Shown here in pieces: positions 1 to 7,593 of a stretch of 30,555 bases of DNA (the stretch's first letter is position 1; each line of letters begins with the position of its first letter). The stretch comes from JBBIJH01 sp037446075 (GTDB lineage: Bacteria > Bacteroidota > Ignavibacteria > UBA10030 > JAHEZR01): the NCBI GenBank assembly GCA_037446075.1, contig JBBIJH010000017.1, forward strand, positions 1 to 30,555. Direction: 5' to 3'. The position numbers were made by a program, and so were the translations under genes. Under the pieces are notes generated by a model. That model searched no databases, had not been told where the DNA came from, and worked only from the letters and a program-made list of their open reading frames with translations.

Positions 1-462
1 TACCCGGAGTACGGGCCTGAGCGTATGGGCGCACCGACGAAAGGATACACGAGGGTCAGCTCCGAGCCAATTCTCTCTCATGCTCCGATTACAGAGCCTA
101 ACATCGTCATCGTTCTCGACCCGACATTGCTAGAGAATAGTGAGGTTATCGATGGAATTCCCGAAGACGGGGCGCTGATTGTGAATACAGGGAGATCACC
201 GGCTGAAATCCGGACAGAGTTAAACCTTCTGGGACGGAGGATCTATACAGTCAATGGGACTCAGATTGCCCTTGACACACTCGGGAAAGCGATTCCCAAC
301 ACAGTGATGCTGGGTGCACTCATCAAGGTGTCAGGAATTTTTGACCTTGCTACGATGGAGAAAAACATTGTGAAGAAGTTCACAAAGAAATATAATGAGC
401 AGATTGCTGAACGGAACGTCCAGGCAATTCGACGCGCCTACGAGGAGGTACAGGGCGAATGA
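1..462 (+). CDS. porG: Pyruvate/2-oxoacid:ferredoxin oxidoreductase, gamma subunit (5' end missing)
   Basis: The open frame runs in from the left edge, so the start lies outside the window; 153 residues are visible. The first visible residues (YPEYGPERMGAP) are the conserved segment of the gamma domain of 2-oxoacid:ferredoxin oxidoreductases, where the subunit contacts the thiamine-diphosphate-bearing dimer. An ATG at position 25 would give a shorter reading, but it falls inside this conserved segment and is not the true start. The stop overlaps the porD start by 4 bases (ATGA). The order gamma-delta-alpha-beta is that of four-subunit pyruvate:ferredoxin oxidoreductases of Thermotoga and Pyrococcus type. 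The cytoplasmic complex oxidises pyruvate to acetyl-CoA and CO2 and reduces ferredoxin. Use of pyruvate rather than another 2-oxoacid is inferred from the alpha and beta subunits. Confidence 0.93.
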   Translation, partial: YPEYGPERMGAPTKGYTRVSSEPILSHAPITEPNIVIVLDPTLLENSEVIDGIPEDGALIVNTGRSPAEIRTELNLLGRRIYTVNGTQIALDTLGKAIPNTVMLGALIKVSGIFDLATMEKNIVKKFTKKYNEQIAERNVQAIRRAYEEVQGE

Positions 463-752
463 AACCGAAGGACTGGAGAGAGCTCCCCATCGGAGTGAAA
501 ATCCTCGAGCCAGGGAATGCTGTTGAGTACCGGACGGGTTCGTGGAGAGTGGAGCGCCCGATCTTCGACGCAGCGAAATGCATCCATTGCCTTTTCTGCT
601 GGGTCTTCTGCCCCGACTCCGCCATCATCGTGAAGGAAGGGAAAGTCGTTGGAATCGACTATGATCACTGCAAAGGATGTGGAATCTGTGCACACGAATG
701 TCCGGACAAAGCAAATGCCTTGACCATGGTGAGAGAACATGAGGAAGAATAA
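459..752 (+). CDS. porD: Pyruvate:ferredoxin oxidoreductase, delta subunit (2[4Fe-4S] ferredoxin)
   Basis: This 97-residue ferredoxin-like subunit carries two cluster motifs. The first is C-x2-C-x2-C-x3-C-P (CIHCLFCWVFCP) and the second C-x2-C-x2-C-x3-C-P (CKGCGICAHECP). The N-terminal half (about residues 1-35) is the usual PorD leader that docks on the other subunits. It passes electrons from the beta-subunit cluster to external ferredoxin. The start at 459 has GGAGG at 442-446 upstream and overlaps porG by 4 bases. The 3' end overlaps porA by 14 bases, so the four subunits are probably translationally coupled. Length and motif spacing are normal for the family. Confidence 0.95.
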   Translation: MKPKDWRELPIGVKILEPGNAVEYRTGSWRVERPIFDAAKCIHCLFCWVFCPDSAIIVKEGKVVGIDYDHCKGCGICAHECPDKANALTMVREHEEE

Positions 753-2001
753 CTCGAAGGGCACACCAAGCGTTCGCATCGCTGCACTGACTGGCAATGA
801 AGCCGTAGCGGAAGCGATGCGACAGATCGATCCCGACGTTGTCGCGGCCTATCCCATTACGCCACAAACAGAACTGATGCACGCTTTCGCCGATGCGGTG
901 GCAAACGGGCAGGTCAATACAGAGTTTGTCTTAGTTGAATCCGAGCACAGCGCGATGAGCGCTACTGTTGGTGCTTCGGCCGCTGGGGCGCGGGCAATGA
1001 CGGCCACGAGCTCTCAGGGCCTCGCCCTGATGTGGGAGGTCGTCCACATTGCCTCCTCGCTTCGCCTCCCAATCGTGATGCCAGTCGTGAACCGTGCCCT
1101 CAGCGGCCCTATTAATATCCATTGCGATCACAGTGACACCATGGGCTGTCGAGACGCTGGGTGGATTCAGCTCTTCTCGGAAAACGCCCAGGAGGCCTAT
1201 GACCATACTCTGATCGCTCTTCGTGTGGCTGAACATCCAAACATCCTCCTTCCGGTCATGGTGACGTTGGATGGCTTCATCCTCAGCCACACGATGGAGC
1301 GATTAGAAATCCTTGACGATGAGATTGTCAAGAAGTTTCTTGGTGAGTATAAACCCCTCCATCCTCTTCTCGATCTAAGACACCCTGTCACGGTCGGCCC
1401 TCTTGATCTTCAGGACTACTACTTCGAGCACAAACGACAAGAGGCAGAAGCTCAAATCGCCGCGGCGGAGATTATCCCAAGCATCTTGGAAGAGTTTGGG
1501 AATATCAGTGGACGTTCCTATGCTGTAATTGAAGAATACGAAATGGAAGGTGCAGAAACAGCGATTGTGGTCCTTGGCTCTACAGCGGGGACCGTCAAGA
1601 CCGTCGTCAATAAACTCCGGCGCGAGGGCCAAAAAGTAGGAATGGTGAAAGTGCGCGTGTTTCGCCCTTTCCCCGCAAGAGAGATTGTGCGCGCACTCAG
1701 TCAAGTCGAAGCAGTCGCTGTTCTCGACCGCTCGATCGCATTCGGGAGCGCTGGAGGTCCCATATTTGACGAAATCCGTTCCTCTTTGTTTGGAAGCGGA
1801 GTCAGTCCGTCTCAGCTGAAAGTGGTGAACTACATCTACGGTCTTGGCGGGAGAGATATTCTCCCATCTCACATCGAAGATGTGTACGGTGAGCTTGGCC
1901 ACATCGTCGAGACGGGAGAAGTGAGAAACCCTGTGCAATATCTCGGACTGCACGAGTCGAAACTGGAGCAGATGCCTCTGGAAATAGAAGGGAAAGTATG
2001 A
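739..2001 (+). CDS. porA: Pyruvate:ferredoxin oxidoreductase, alpha subunit
   Basis: This 420-residue protein begins with the pyrimidine-binding domain of the thiamine-diphosphate fold (about residues 10-240). It contains AAYPITPQTE near residue 36, the ESEHSAMSA segment, and the SGPINIHCDHSD region typical of pyruvate-specific enzymes. The C-terminal transketolase-like domain (about 255-390) includes VLGSTAGTVK. Together with PorB it forms the site that cleaves pyruvate between C1 and C2 and hands acetyl to CoA. The ATG at 739 lies inside the end of porD, a typical coupling overlap, and 1 base separates the stop from porB. Nothing looks broken. Confidence 0.95.
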   Translation: MRKNNSKGTPSVRIAALTGNEAVAEAMRQIDPDVVAAYPITPQTELMHAFADAVANGQVNTEFVLVESEHSAMSATVGASAAGARAMTATSSQGLALMWEVVHIASSLRLPIVMPVVNRALSGPINIHCDHSDTMGCRDAGWIQLFSENAQEAYDHTLIALRVAEHPNILLPVMVTLDGFILSHTMERLEILDDEIVKKFLGEYKPLHPLLDLRHPVTVGPLDLQDYYFEHKRQEAEAQIAAAEIIPSILEEFGNISGRSYAVIEEYEMEGAETAIVVLGSTAGTVKTVVNKLRREGQKVGMVKVRVFRPFPAREIVRALSQVEAVAVLDRSIAFGSAGGPIFDEIRSSLFGSGVSPSQLKVVNYIYGLGGRDILPSHIEDVYGELGHIVETGEVRNPVQYLGLHESKLEQMPLEIEGKV

Positions 2002-2002
2002 G

Positions 2003-2920
2003 ATGCCTACGCTAAGGGAATTAGCTCAGACGCCGGAAATTCTCTCCGGCGGACATCGGGCATGTGTCGGATGCCTTTCCACCGTGGGGATGCGACAGGT
2101 GATGGCATCGGCGGGAAGTAACGTCGTCGTGGGGCTAGCGACCGGATGTATGGAGGTCGTCACGACAATTTATCCGTACACCGCGTGGAGAGTACCTTTC
2201 ATTCATGATGCCTTTGAGAATGTCGCTGCGACGATCAGTGGCGTAGAGGCGGCGTACAAAGCCCTTCGCCGAAGGGGAAAGATTACAGAAGACATTCGAT
2301 TCATTGCTTTCGGCGGAGATGGTGGGACGTATGACATTGGCCTCCAGTCTCTGTCTGGTGCGATGGAGCGTGGTCACGATATGCTCTACGTGTGCTATAA
2401 TAATGAGGCGTATATGAACACAGGCGTGCAGCGCTCAAGTGCGACTCCGCTCGGTGCGTGGACCTCCACTTCCCCGGTCGGCTCGGTCGATGTCGGGAAA
2501 AAGGAGTTCCCAAAAGACCTCACGGAGATCATGATTGCACACGATATCCCGTATGTTGCTCAAGCCGCCGTACATCATTGGAAGGACCTTGCAACAAAGG
2601 TGCAGAAAGCTCTCAGGATCCGCGGTCCCAAGTTCATCAACCTTCTTGCCCCGTGCACCTTAGGGTGGAAGTACCCTCCAGAAATTGGCCTCGATGTTTC
2701 CCGCCTAGCTGTCGAAACTTGCGTCTGGCCTCTCTATGAATACGAGAACGGAAAACGCAAATTGACCCATCGCCCAAAAGAGAAAAAGCCAATCATCGAA
2801 TACCTGAAAGTCCAGGATCGGTTTAAACACTTGCTGAGACCTGAGAATCAAGCGATCATCGATCAAATTCAGAAGCAAATCGATCAACGCTGGAGCCGAT
2901 TGATCGAAGGTCAGAGCTAA
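2003..2920 (+). CDS. porB: Pyruvate:ferredoxin oxidoreductase, beta subunit
   Basis: This 305-residue subunit binds thiamine diphosphate and one [4Fe-4S] cluster. The cysteines seen are CVGC near the N-terminus, one in ATGCME, and one in APCTLGW, the four expected for PorB. The cofactor-binding GDGGTYDIGLQSL motif with Mg2+ ligands is at about residue 109, followed by CYNNEAYMNTGVQRSSATP, which is characteristic of pyruvate-type PorB. The gene ends the por operon; a 108-bp gap separates it from the damaged alanine dehydrogenase gene. A short stem at the 3' end and a run of seven T (2934-2940) may end part of the transcription. Confidence 0.95.
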   Translation: MPTLRELAQTPEILSGGHRACVGCLSTVGMRQVMASAGSNVVVGLATGCMEVVTTIYPYTAWRVPFIHDAFENVAATISGVEAAYKALRRRGKITEDIRFIAFGGDGGTYDIGLQSLSGAMERGHDMLYVCYNNEAYMNTGVQRSSATPLGAWTSTSPVGSVDVGKKEFPKDLTEIMIAHDIPYVAQAAVHHWKDLATKVQKALRIRGPKFINLLAPCTLGWKYPPEIGLDVSRLAVETCVWPLYEYENGKRKLTHRPKEKKPIIEYLKVQDRFKHLLRPENQAIIDQIQKQIDQRWSRLIEGQS

Positions 2921-2940
2921 GAAAAGATTCTAATTTTTTT
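2880..2940 (+). terminator. Weak candidate terminator after porB
   Basis: An 8-bp perfect inverted repeat (TCGATCAA at 2880-2887, TTGATCGA at 2900-2907) lies in the last codons of porB, with a 12-base loop. A run of seven T follows at 2934-2940. The run is about 26 bases beyond the stem rather than directly after it, so this is not a classical intrinsic terminator. It may slow or partly stop transcription. Confidence 0.2.
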
Positions 2941-2955
2941 GGGGTTGCTTTTGCC
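2939..2955 (+). promoter_or_regulatory. Weak sigma54-like element upstream of the alanine dehydrogenase pseudogene
   Basis: GG at 2941-2942 and GC at 2953-2954 have the exact 10-base spacing of -24/-12 promoters and sit in TTGG and TTGC contexts. The consensus CAC after GG is replaced by ggt, and the site is next to a T run, so chance is likely. It is listed because the window also has a much better sigma54 site at 17128-17144. Confidence 0.15.
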
Positions 2956-3028
2956 AGTTCGGCGAATTAATTTGATCTTCAGATTTCGGCAAAGCGAATT
3001 CTTCCCACCTTTCGTTTGAGAGGCTACA

Positions 3029-4171
3029 ATGTATATCGGGATTAGTAAAGAACAACCCCTTGCGGAGCGCCGTGTGGCTGCGTAATCAGCGGGCGTTCAA
3101 TCACTGGTCGAAGCAGGACATGGAGTCTTTGTTGAGAAGGATGCGGGTGCGCTGGCGCGATACTCAAACGAAGAGTATCAGCAGGCAGGGGCAACGGTTG
3201 TATACGACGCAAGCGAAGTGTATAATCGCTCTTCACTCCTGCTGAAGGTTTCTCCACCGACAGAGAAGGAATACGGCCTTCTCGCGGAATCTCAAATCCT
3301 TTTCTCATTCCTTCATCTTCCGGTCGCTAAGAAAACCTCCGTCGAATCCCTGCTGGAAAAGAAAGTGTGCGCGATTGGCTACGAGCTGATTGAGGCCGAA
3401 GATGGAAACCTGCCAATTCTCCAGGTGATGAGCGAGATCGCGGGACAGATGGCAATCCACATCGCGGCACACTACCTCCAGAGTGGAGACGATGGTCGAG
3501 GCGTCCTGCTTGGGCGGATTCCAGGGATTGCACCTGCCTCCGTTGTGATTATCGGAGCGGGAACTGTGGGACGAACAGCCGCAAGAGTCGCCATCGGGTC
3601 GGGGGCCGAGGTCACCGTCCTGGACAAGGACCTTTCTCGCCTTCGCGAGCTGGAAAACATTTTCCATCACCAGGTTGCCACACGAGTCGCGACTCGCTAC
3701 AACATTGCACGCGCGGTTCAGTTTGCCGATGTTGTGATCGGAGCAGTCCTGCTGAAAGGTGAACGAGCGCCCCATCTCGTTACGGAGGACATGGTGAAAA
3801 CGATGAAGCCTCGTTCCGTCATCCTTGATATCTCGATCGATCAGGGGGGATGTGTGGAAACAAGCAGACCGACGACGATTGAAAACCCGGTGTTCCTCCG
3901 ACATGGGGTGATCCATTATTGTGTTCCAAACATTCCCGCGAGTGTTGCGCGGACTGCGACGAACGGGTTGACGAACGCTCTTCTTCCTTACGTACTGGAA
4001 ATTGCAGATCACGGGTTGGAGGCGGCCCTTCATCAAAACCGTGGGTTGCGGCAAGGTGTCTGCACGTATGATGGAAGTTGCACCAACCCAGCGATCGCCA
4101 AACTTTTCGGTCTCGAGACACGAAAAATTTCAGACCTCCTATTCTGGATGCCGGAGCCACAGGATATTTGA
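3029..4171 (+). pseudogene. ald: Alanine dehydrogenase interrupted by an in-frame TAA at codon 19
   Basis: Reading from the ATG at 3029 (GAGAGG at 3018-3023, 5 bases upstream) gives MYIGISKEQPLAERRVAA, then TAA at 3083-3085, then SAGVQSLVEAGHGVFVEKDAG in the same frame. All of this aligns with the N-terminus of alanine dehydrogenase, where RVALTPAGV is usual. The rest is intact to 4171. The catalytic residues of the family are present: Arg at codon 15, Lys at 73, His at 96 (SFLHLP) and Asp in the DISIDQGG segment at 267-271. The NAD-binding GAGTVG motif is there too. The full length of 380 sense codons is normal. Without the stop it would convert L-alanine to pyruvate with NAD+, feeding the por complex just upstream. 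The first in-frame start after the stop is GTG at 3218 without a good ribosome site; it would drop 63 residues including Arg15. Either a real nonsense mutation or a sequence error. Confidence 0.88.
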
Positions 4172-4182
4172 ACCTCTGGGAT

Positions 4183-5523
4183 ATGAATTGGATCGATCAA
4201 TACAAGAAAAAGCTGTCGACGCCCGAGGAGGCCGTCGCTGTAGTGAAAAGTGGGAACAAGATCTTCATCAGCGGGAACGCTGCAACTCCCTTTGTCCTAA
4301 TCAATGCTCTAGCAATACGGAAGGACGAGCTTGAGGATGTGGAGGTGAACCATGTTCTCTTACTCGGCGAGGACCCACTTTCAAAGCCCGGGATGGAAGA
4401 GCACTTCCGCCACAATTCACTCTTCGTCGGGCCAGCAGATCGCGAGGCAATCAACGAGGGGAGATCCGATTACGTGCCGGCATTCCTGTTTGAGATACCG
4501 GCGTTGTTTACTAACGGCATCATCCCTCTTGATGTCGCGTTGATCCATCTGTCGCCGCCGGATGAGCACGGGTTTATGAGCTTCGGGGTGGAGTGTGTTG
4601 CATCAAAAGCTGCGGCGGAAAGTGCCCGGCTCGTCATTGCACAGGTGAACGAGAAGATGCCCAGGACTCTGGGGGACTCTTTCGTTCATGTTTCTCGGGT
4701 GCATCGGATCGTTGAGGTTTCCGAGGAACTTCCCGAGCTAGAACGAAATCGCTTTACAGAGGTAGAGTATAAGATTGGACAGCATGTTGCCGAGCTTGTG
4801 GAAGATGGAGCAACGTTGCAGCTTGGGATCGGCGGAATTCCAGATGCCGTTCTGGAGTCTCTCAGCAGCAAGAAGGATCTCGGTGTTCACACAGAAATGG
4901 TCTCCGATGGGATCATCCAGCTTATTGACGCCGGCATCATCACGAATTCAAAGAAGACATTGCACAGGGGTAAGGTGATCGCCACGTTCGTCTTTGGCTC
5001 GCGTCACCTGTATGAGTACGTCGATAACAACCCCTACTTCGAGCTTCACCCTTGCAGTTACACGAACGATCCTTTCATCATCTCCCAGAATGAGAAAATG
5101 GTGGCGATCAATTCTGCCATCGAGGTCGATATCACGGGTCAGGTATGCGCGGACTCGATCGGTACCAAGATTTACAGCGGCTTTGGCGGTCAGCTCGATT
5201 TTATCCGCGGCGCAGCCCACTCGAAAGGCGGAAAGCCTATCATTGCACTCCCCTCAACGGCGAAGAATGAGACGATCTCGCGTATTGTCCCAATGCTGAG
5301 ACCTGGTGCGGGCGTCGTCACAACCCGAGCCGATGTCCACTACGTAGTCACGGAATATGGAGTAGCATCCCTTCACGGGAAAAACCTCCGTCAACGTGTG
5401 CAAGAACTCGTGAAGGTAGCACATCCTAAGTTCCGTGAAGAACTCGAACGCTTTGCCTACGAGCACAAATATATCCTCGGCGCTCCACATGTCCTCGTTG
5501 GGGAACGGAAAGAAAACGACTGA
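4183..5523 (+). CDS. Acetyl-CoA hydrolase/transferase family protein (4-hydroxybutyrate CoA-transferase-like)
   Basis: The 446-residue protein belongs to family I-type CoA-transferases of the acetyl-CoA hydrolase/transferase group (Cat1/Cat2/AbfT-like). It shows the GIGGIPDAVLESL segment, the HTEMVSDG segment holding the expected catalytic glutamate that forms the CoA thioester, and the GFGGQLDFIRGAAHSKGGKPIIALPSTA region near the C-terminus. It would move CoA between acetyl-CoA and a carboxylic acid, linking acetyl-CoA from the por complex to acetate or another acyl-CoA. The exact acceptor is not readable from sequence. The ATG at 4183 matches the family N-terminus (an upstream extension to 4078 overlaps the preceding gene). 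The ribosome site is poor, so coupling with the upstream frame is possible. Confidence 0.88.
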   Translation: MNWIDQYKKKLSTPEEAVAVVKSGNKIFISGNAATPFVLINALAIRKDELEDVEVNHVLLLGEDPLSKPGMEEHFRHNSLFVGPADREAINEGRSDYVPAFLFEIPALFTNGIIPLDVALIHLSPPDEHGFMSFGVECVASKAAAESARLVIAQVNEKMPRTLGDSFVHVSRVHRIVEVSEELPELERNRFTEVEYKIGQHVAELVEDGATLQLGIGGIPDAVLESLSSKKDLGVHTEMVSDGIIQLIDAGIITNSKKTLHRGKVIATFVFGSRHLYEYVDNNPYFELHPCSYTNDPFIISQNEKMVAINSAIEVDITGQVCADSIGTKIYSGFGGQLDFIRGAAHSKGGKPIIALPSTAKNETISRIVPMLRPGAGVVTTRADVHYVVTEYGVASLHGKNLRQRVQELVKVAHPKFREELERFAYEHKYILGAPHVLVGERKEND

Positions 5524-5556
5524 TCTTTCACACAAAGGTCGAAAGGAGGGCCAACC

Positions 5557-5898
5557 ATGGATCCGTACTGGGAAGCAGTGAGAAACAAAGTTTGCCGGAA
5601 ATGTATTGACGGGGACGGAAAGGGAAACTGCCTTCTCGGCGGCGATCGGGAGTGTTCTCTTATCGCCTTTTTCCCGGAGATGGTGGAAATTATCCTTGCC
5701 GTAAAAAGCGAGTATTTGGAAGACTACGTCACCGCGTTGAGGGAAGGCGTCTGCTCGAAGTGCAAGTACTCGAGGCCGGACGGCCGATGTCACTTTCGGG
5801 AAAGTGTAGAGTGTGGCCTGGACCGATATTTCCCTCTGATTGTAGAAGCAGTAGAGGGTGTCCAGATCTCACGAGAGGCGGAAATTGAGGCTCATTAA
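5557..5898 (+). CDS. Small protein with a duplicated four-cysteine motif, function unknown
   Basis: This 113-residue protein is not a family I can name. It consists of two similar halves. Each begins VC-x2-C and follows the exact spacing C-x2-C-x8-C-x7-C (residues about 13-34 and 66-87), followed by a hydrophobic FFPEMVEII or YFPLIVEAV stretch. Eight cysteines in two identical patterns suggest two metal or Fe-S sites produced by internal duplication. There is no signal peptide or membrane segment, so it is probably cytoplasmic. AAAGGAGGG sits 5-7 bases before the ATG, a strong ribosome site. It follows the CoA-transferase by 33 bases and may be co-transcribed. A redox or regulatory partner of the por/CoA-transferase genes is only a guess. 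Confidence 0.82.
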   Translation: MDPYWEAVRNKVCRKCIDGDGKGNCLLGGDRECSLIAFFPEMVEIILAVKSEYLEDYVTALREGVCSKCKYSRPDGRCHFRESVECGLDRYFPLIVEAVEGVQISREAEIEAH

Positions 5899-5957
5899 AT
5901 TCCACAGCCGATAGGCGGGCGGTCATTTCTTTCCTTCATTCAATGCGGAGGGCCAAT

Positions 5958-6284
5958 ATGGCAAAATTGCCTAAACGTTACACGGATTTTCTGGTGACCT
6001 ACCCACAGGTTGCGAAGGCGTATCATGACCTGGGAGACGCCTGTTCACAGGCCGGGCCTCTCGAGGAGAAAGTCAGAGCACTCGTGCGACTCGGAATCGC
6101 TGTCGGTCGACAGCTCGAAGGAGCCGTTCACTCGCATGCACGAAGGGCTTTGGAAGCGGGGGCATCGGCAAGTGAGATACGTCATGCGGTGCTGCTCTCC
6201 ACAACAACGATCGGCTTTCCCGCAATGATGGCAGCCTTAAGTTGGGTGGACGATGTCCTTGGCAAAAGAAGGAAGCGAAAATGA
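5958..6284 (+). CDS. Carboxymuconolactone decarboxylase family protein (AhpD-like fold)
   Basis: The 108-residue protein has the helical CMD fold signature: EEKVRALVRLGIAVGRQLEGAVHSHARRALEAGASASEIRHAVLLSTTTIGFPAMMAAL. The CxxC pair of the peroxidase-active AhpD group is absent; only the two histidines of HSH remain at that place. It is thus more like the small CMD proteins of unknown substrate than a thiol peroxidase. The start at 5958 is chosen over an ATG at 5943 because GGAGGG at 5947-5952 is correctly placed. The stop overlaps mobA by 4 bases (ATGA), so the two are probably translated together, although no functional link between CMD proteins and molybdenum cofactor is established. Confidence 0.85.
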   Translation: MAKLPKRYTDFLVTYPQVAKAYHDLGDACSQAGPLEEKVRALVRLGIAVGRQLEGAVHSHARRALEAGASASEIRHAVLLSTTTIGFPAMMAALSWVDDVLGKRRKRK

Positions 6285-6886
6285 AGCTTCGACGGGACAT
6301 TACAGGGATCATCCTGGCCGGAGGGAAGAGTCAGAGAATGGGCGTGGACAAGGCCCTGCTGACCCTGGACGGGGAGGCTCTCCTTGTGCGAATCGCTCGC
6401 ACAATGCAAAGCGTCTTTGAACAGGTATACATCATCTCGGGCAATAACCGCTACCGATTCCTCCACCTCCCGATGTTCGACGACTTCTTCCCTGGGTGTG
6501 GTCCGCTCGCCGGGATTCACTCAGGCCTCCTTCATTCAAAGACGACGGCCAGCTTCATCGTCGCCTGCGATACCCCTTTCGTCTCGCGGGATCTGCTCGA
6601 GTACATAATCGAGTTTGAGTCTCAAGCCGAGGTAAAGGTACCGGCAACAAAAGGACTTCTCCATCCGCTCTGCGGACTTTACTTCCGACGTTGTCTGCCA
6701 GCTATCGAGCAGAGTTTGAAAGGTCGGAAATTACGAGTGCAGGATTTTCTCGCCCGAGTCCGCACTGCTGTGATCCCCATTGGGCCTCAGCTTCCGTTTT
6801 ATCGGGAGGATCTTTTTCTGAATGTGAATGAGCAGAGGGAGTATCAACTCGCTAGGGTCCGAGTTCCCTTGCGTTCTCAGTCTTGA
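6281..6886 (+). CDS. mobA: Molybdenum cofactor guanylyltransferase
   Basis: The 201-residue protein starts with the nucleotidyltransferase signature ILAGGKSQRMGVDKALL (about residues 10-26). DTPF, the metal-binding aspartate segment of MobA, follows in VACDTPFVS. The length is normal. MobA joins GMP to molybdopterin-Mo to give the bis-MGD cofactor needed by DMSO-reductase-family enzymes. The large molybdoenzyme encoded at 7594-10989 needs exactly this cofactor, so the placement makes sense. The ATG at 6281 overlaps the preceding stop; a longer frame to 6242 lies inside the upstream gene. Confidence 0.93.
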   Translation: MKLRRDITGIILAGGKSQRMGVDKALLTLDGEALLVRIARTMQSVFEQVYIISGNNRYRFLHLPMFDDFFPGCGPLAGIHSGLLHSKTTASFIVACDTPFVSRDLLEYIIEFESQAEVKVPATKGLLHPLCGLYFRRCLPAIEQSLKGRKLRVQDFLARVRTAVIPIGPQLPFYREDLFLNVNEQREYQLARVRVPLRSQS

Positions 6887-6890
6887 GAAC
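6873..6890 (+). terminator. Small hairpin at the 3' end of mobA
   Basis: A perfect 7-bp inverted repeat (GTTCTCA, loop GTCT, TGAGAAC) spans the mobA stop codon. No T run follows it, so it is not a typical intrinsic terminator. It could mark the transcript end before the separate promoter at 6986 or protect the 3' end. Confidence 0.25.
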
Positions 6891-6985
6891 CCCACAAAGA
6901 TTGGTGTCGATCCGAGCAAGAACCCGATTGAGATTCCGTCACTCTCTTTTGTAAGTTCTCCAGCGAAAAATTTTTAAGCGACCTC

Positions 6986-7014
6986 TTGACACTGGATTCG
7001 TAAAGAGTTAAATT
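6986..7014 (+). promoter_or_regulatory. Sigma70-type promoter for the rrf2 gene upstream of the nxr-like cluster
   Basis: A perfect -35 box TTGACA (6986-6991) is followed after exactly 17 bases by TAAATT (7009-7014), a 4 of 6 match to the -10 consensus. The predicted transcript start is about 20 bases before the ATG at 7043, so the leader is short. The site lies in a 156-bp gap between mobA and the regulator. Repeats of gacct (6980) and aggtc (7023) flank it and could be autoregulatory, but that is speculative. Confidence 0.6.
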
Positions 7015-7042
7015 CGACAAAAAGGTCTACTTTAGTTTTCCG

Positions 7043-7492
7043 ATGTCCATTATCTTCAGCCGTCGCTGCGAATACGGACTCCAGGCGATGCTCTACGTGG
7101 CAACGAAGGGGCAGACCGGACGCGTCATGACTCGGGAAATAGCGGAAGCTCTCCGCATCCCACATCATTACCTCGCGAAGATTCTCGAAGACCTTTCCCA
7201 GAGTGGATTGCTGCTTTCGTCCAAGGGCGTTGGCGGCGGCTTCGCCCTCGGGAGGCCTGCAACAAAAATCTCACTTCTCGACATTATCGAAGTGCTCGAC
7301 GGCTCCGAGTTCATGGAGAACTGTGCACTTGGGTTTCCGGGTTGTTCTGAGGAGCATCCGTGCCCAGCGCATCCCGCATGGAAAATAATCAAGAAGCAAA
7401 TTACCGATTCAATCCTTCGTAGGAGTATCGCTGAGCTAAGTCCGGACCTCCACCATAAAATTCGCAGTCTCCGAAAGTCGCGAGGAACATAG
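7043..7492 (+). CDS. Rrf2-family Fe-S-type transcription regulator
   Basis: This 149-residue regulator has the Rrf2 winged helix at residues 1-65 (FSRRCEYGLQAMLYVA, IPHHYLAKILEDLSQSGLLLSSKGVGGGFALGRP). Its three clustered cysteines are C94-x6-C101-x5-C107, followed by His110 (C-x2-H). Escherichia coli IscR has C-x5-C-x5-C-x2-H, so an Fe-S cluster is likely, with one extra residue in the first gap. Family members sense Fe-S status, NO or redox state. The position directly before the molybdoenzyme cluster, with a promoter of its own, suggests it controls that cluster. The second Rrf2 gene in this window (26255-26686) has identical cysteine spacing. The weak ribosome site at the start is the only uncertainty. 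Confidence 0.92.
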   Translation: MSIIFSRRCEYGLQAMLYVATKGQTGRVMTREIAEALRIPHHYLAKILEDLSQSGLLLSSKGVGGGFALGRPATKISLLDIIEVLDGSEFMENCALGFPGCSEEHPCPAHPAWKIIKKQITDSILRRSIAELSPDLHHKIRSLRKSRGT

Positions 7493-7538
7493 TTGATCCC
7501 GTCTCGAGCCGGGTCTAATATCTTATTCGAAAGCTGTA

Positions 7539-7556
7539 CGATTTATCTTAAAATCG
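7539..7556 (+). promoter_or_regulatory. Dyad overlapping a possible -10 box upstream of the nxrA-like gene
   Basis: CGATTT at 7539-7544 and AAATCG at 7551-7556 form a perfect 6-bp inverted repeat with a 6-base spacer. TAAAAT at 7549-7554, a 5 of 6 match to a -10 box, lies inside it; TTCGAA at 7526-7531 would be a weak -35 at 17 bases. A protein bound to the dyad would block the promoter. The adjacent Rrf2 regulator is the obvious candidate, but no binding site is established for it. Confidence 0.35.
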
Positions 7557-7593
7557 AAGTAATCGGGAAATCATCGAATGCTGGAGCAATCAC

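Noticed and set aside
1375..1953. Minus-strand frame opposite porA
   Set aside because: It is a shadow of porA; the product has no motif and many scattered Cys and His.
3083..3085. Recoding of the TAA as a sense codon or a changed genetic code
   Set aside because: TAA is the normal stop of other genes in the window (porB, NnrS-like, gamma subunit), and known recoding to selenocysteine or pyrrolysine uses TGA or TAG.
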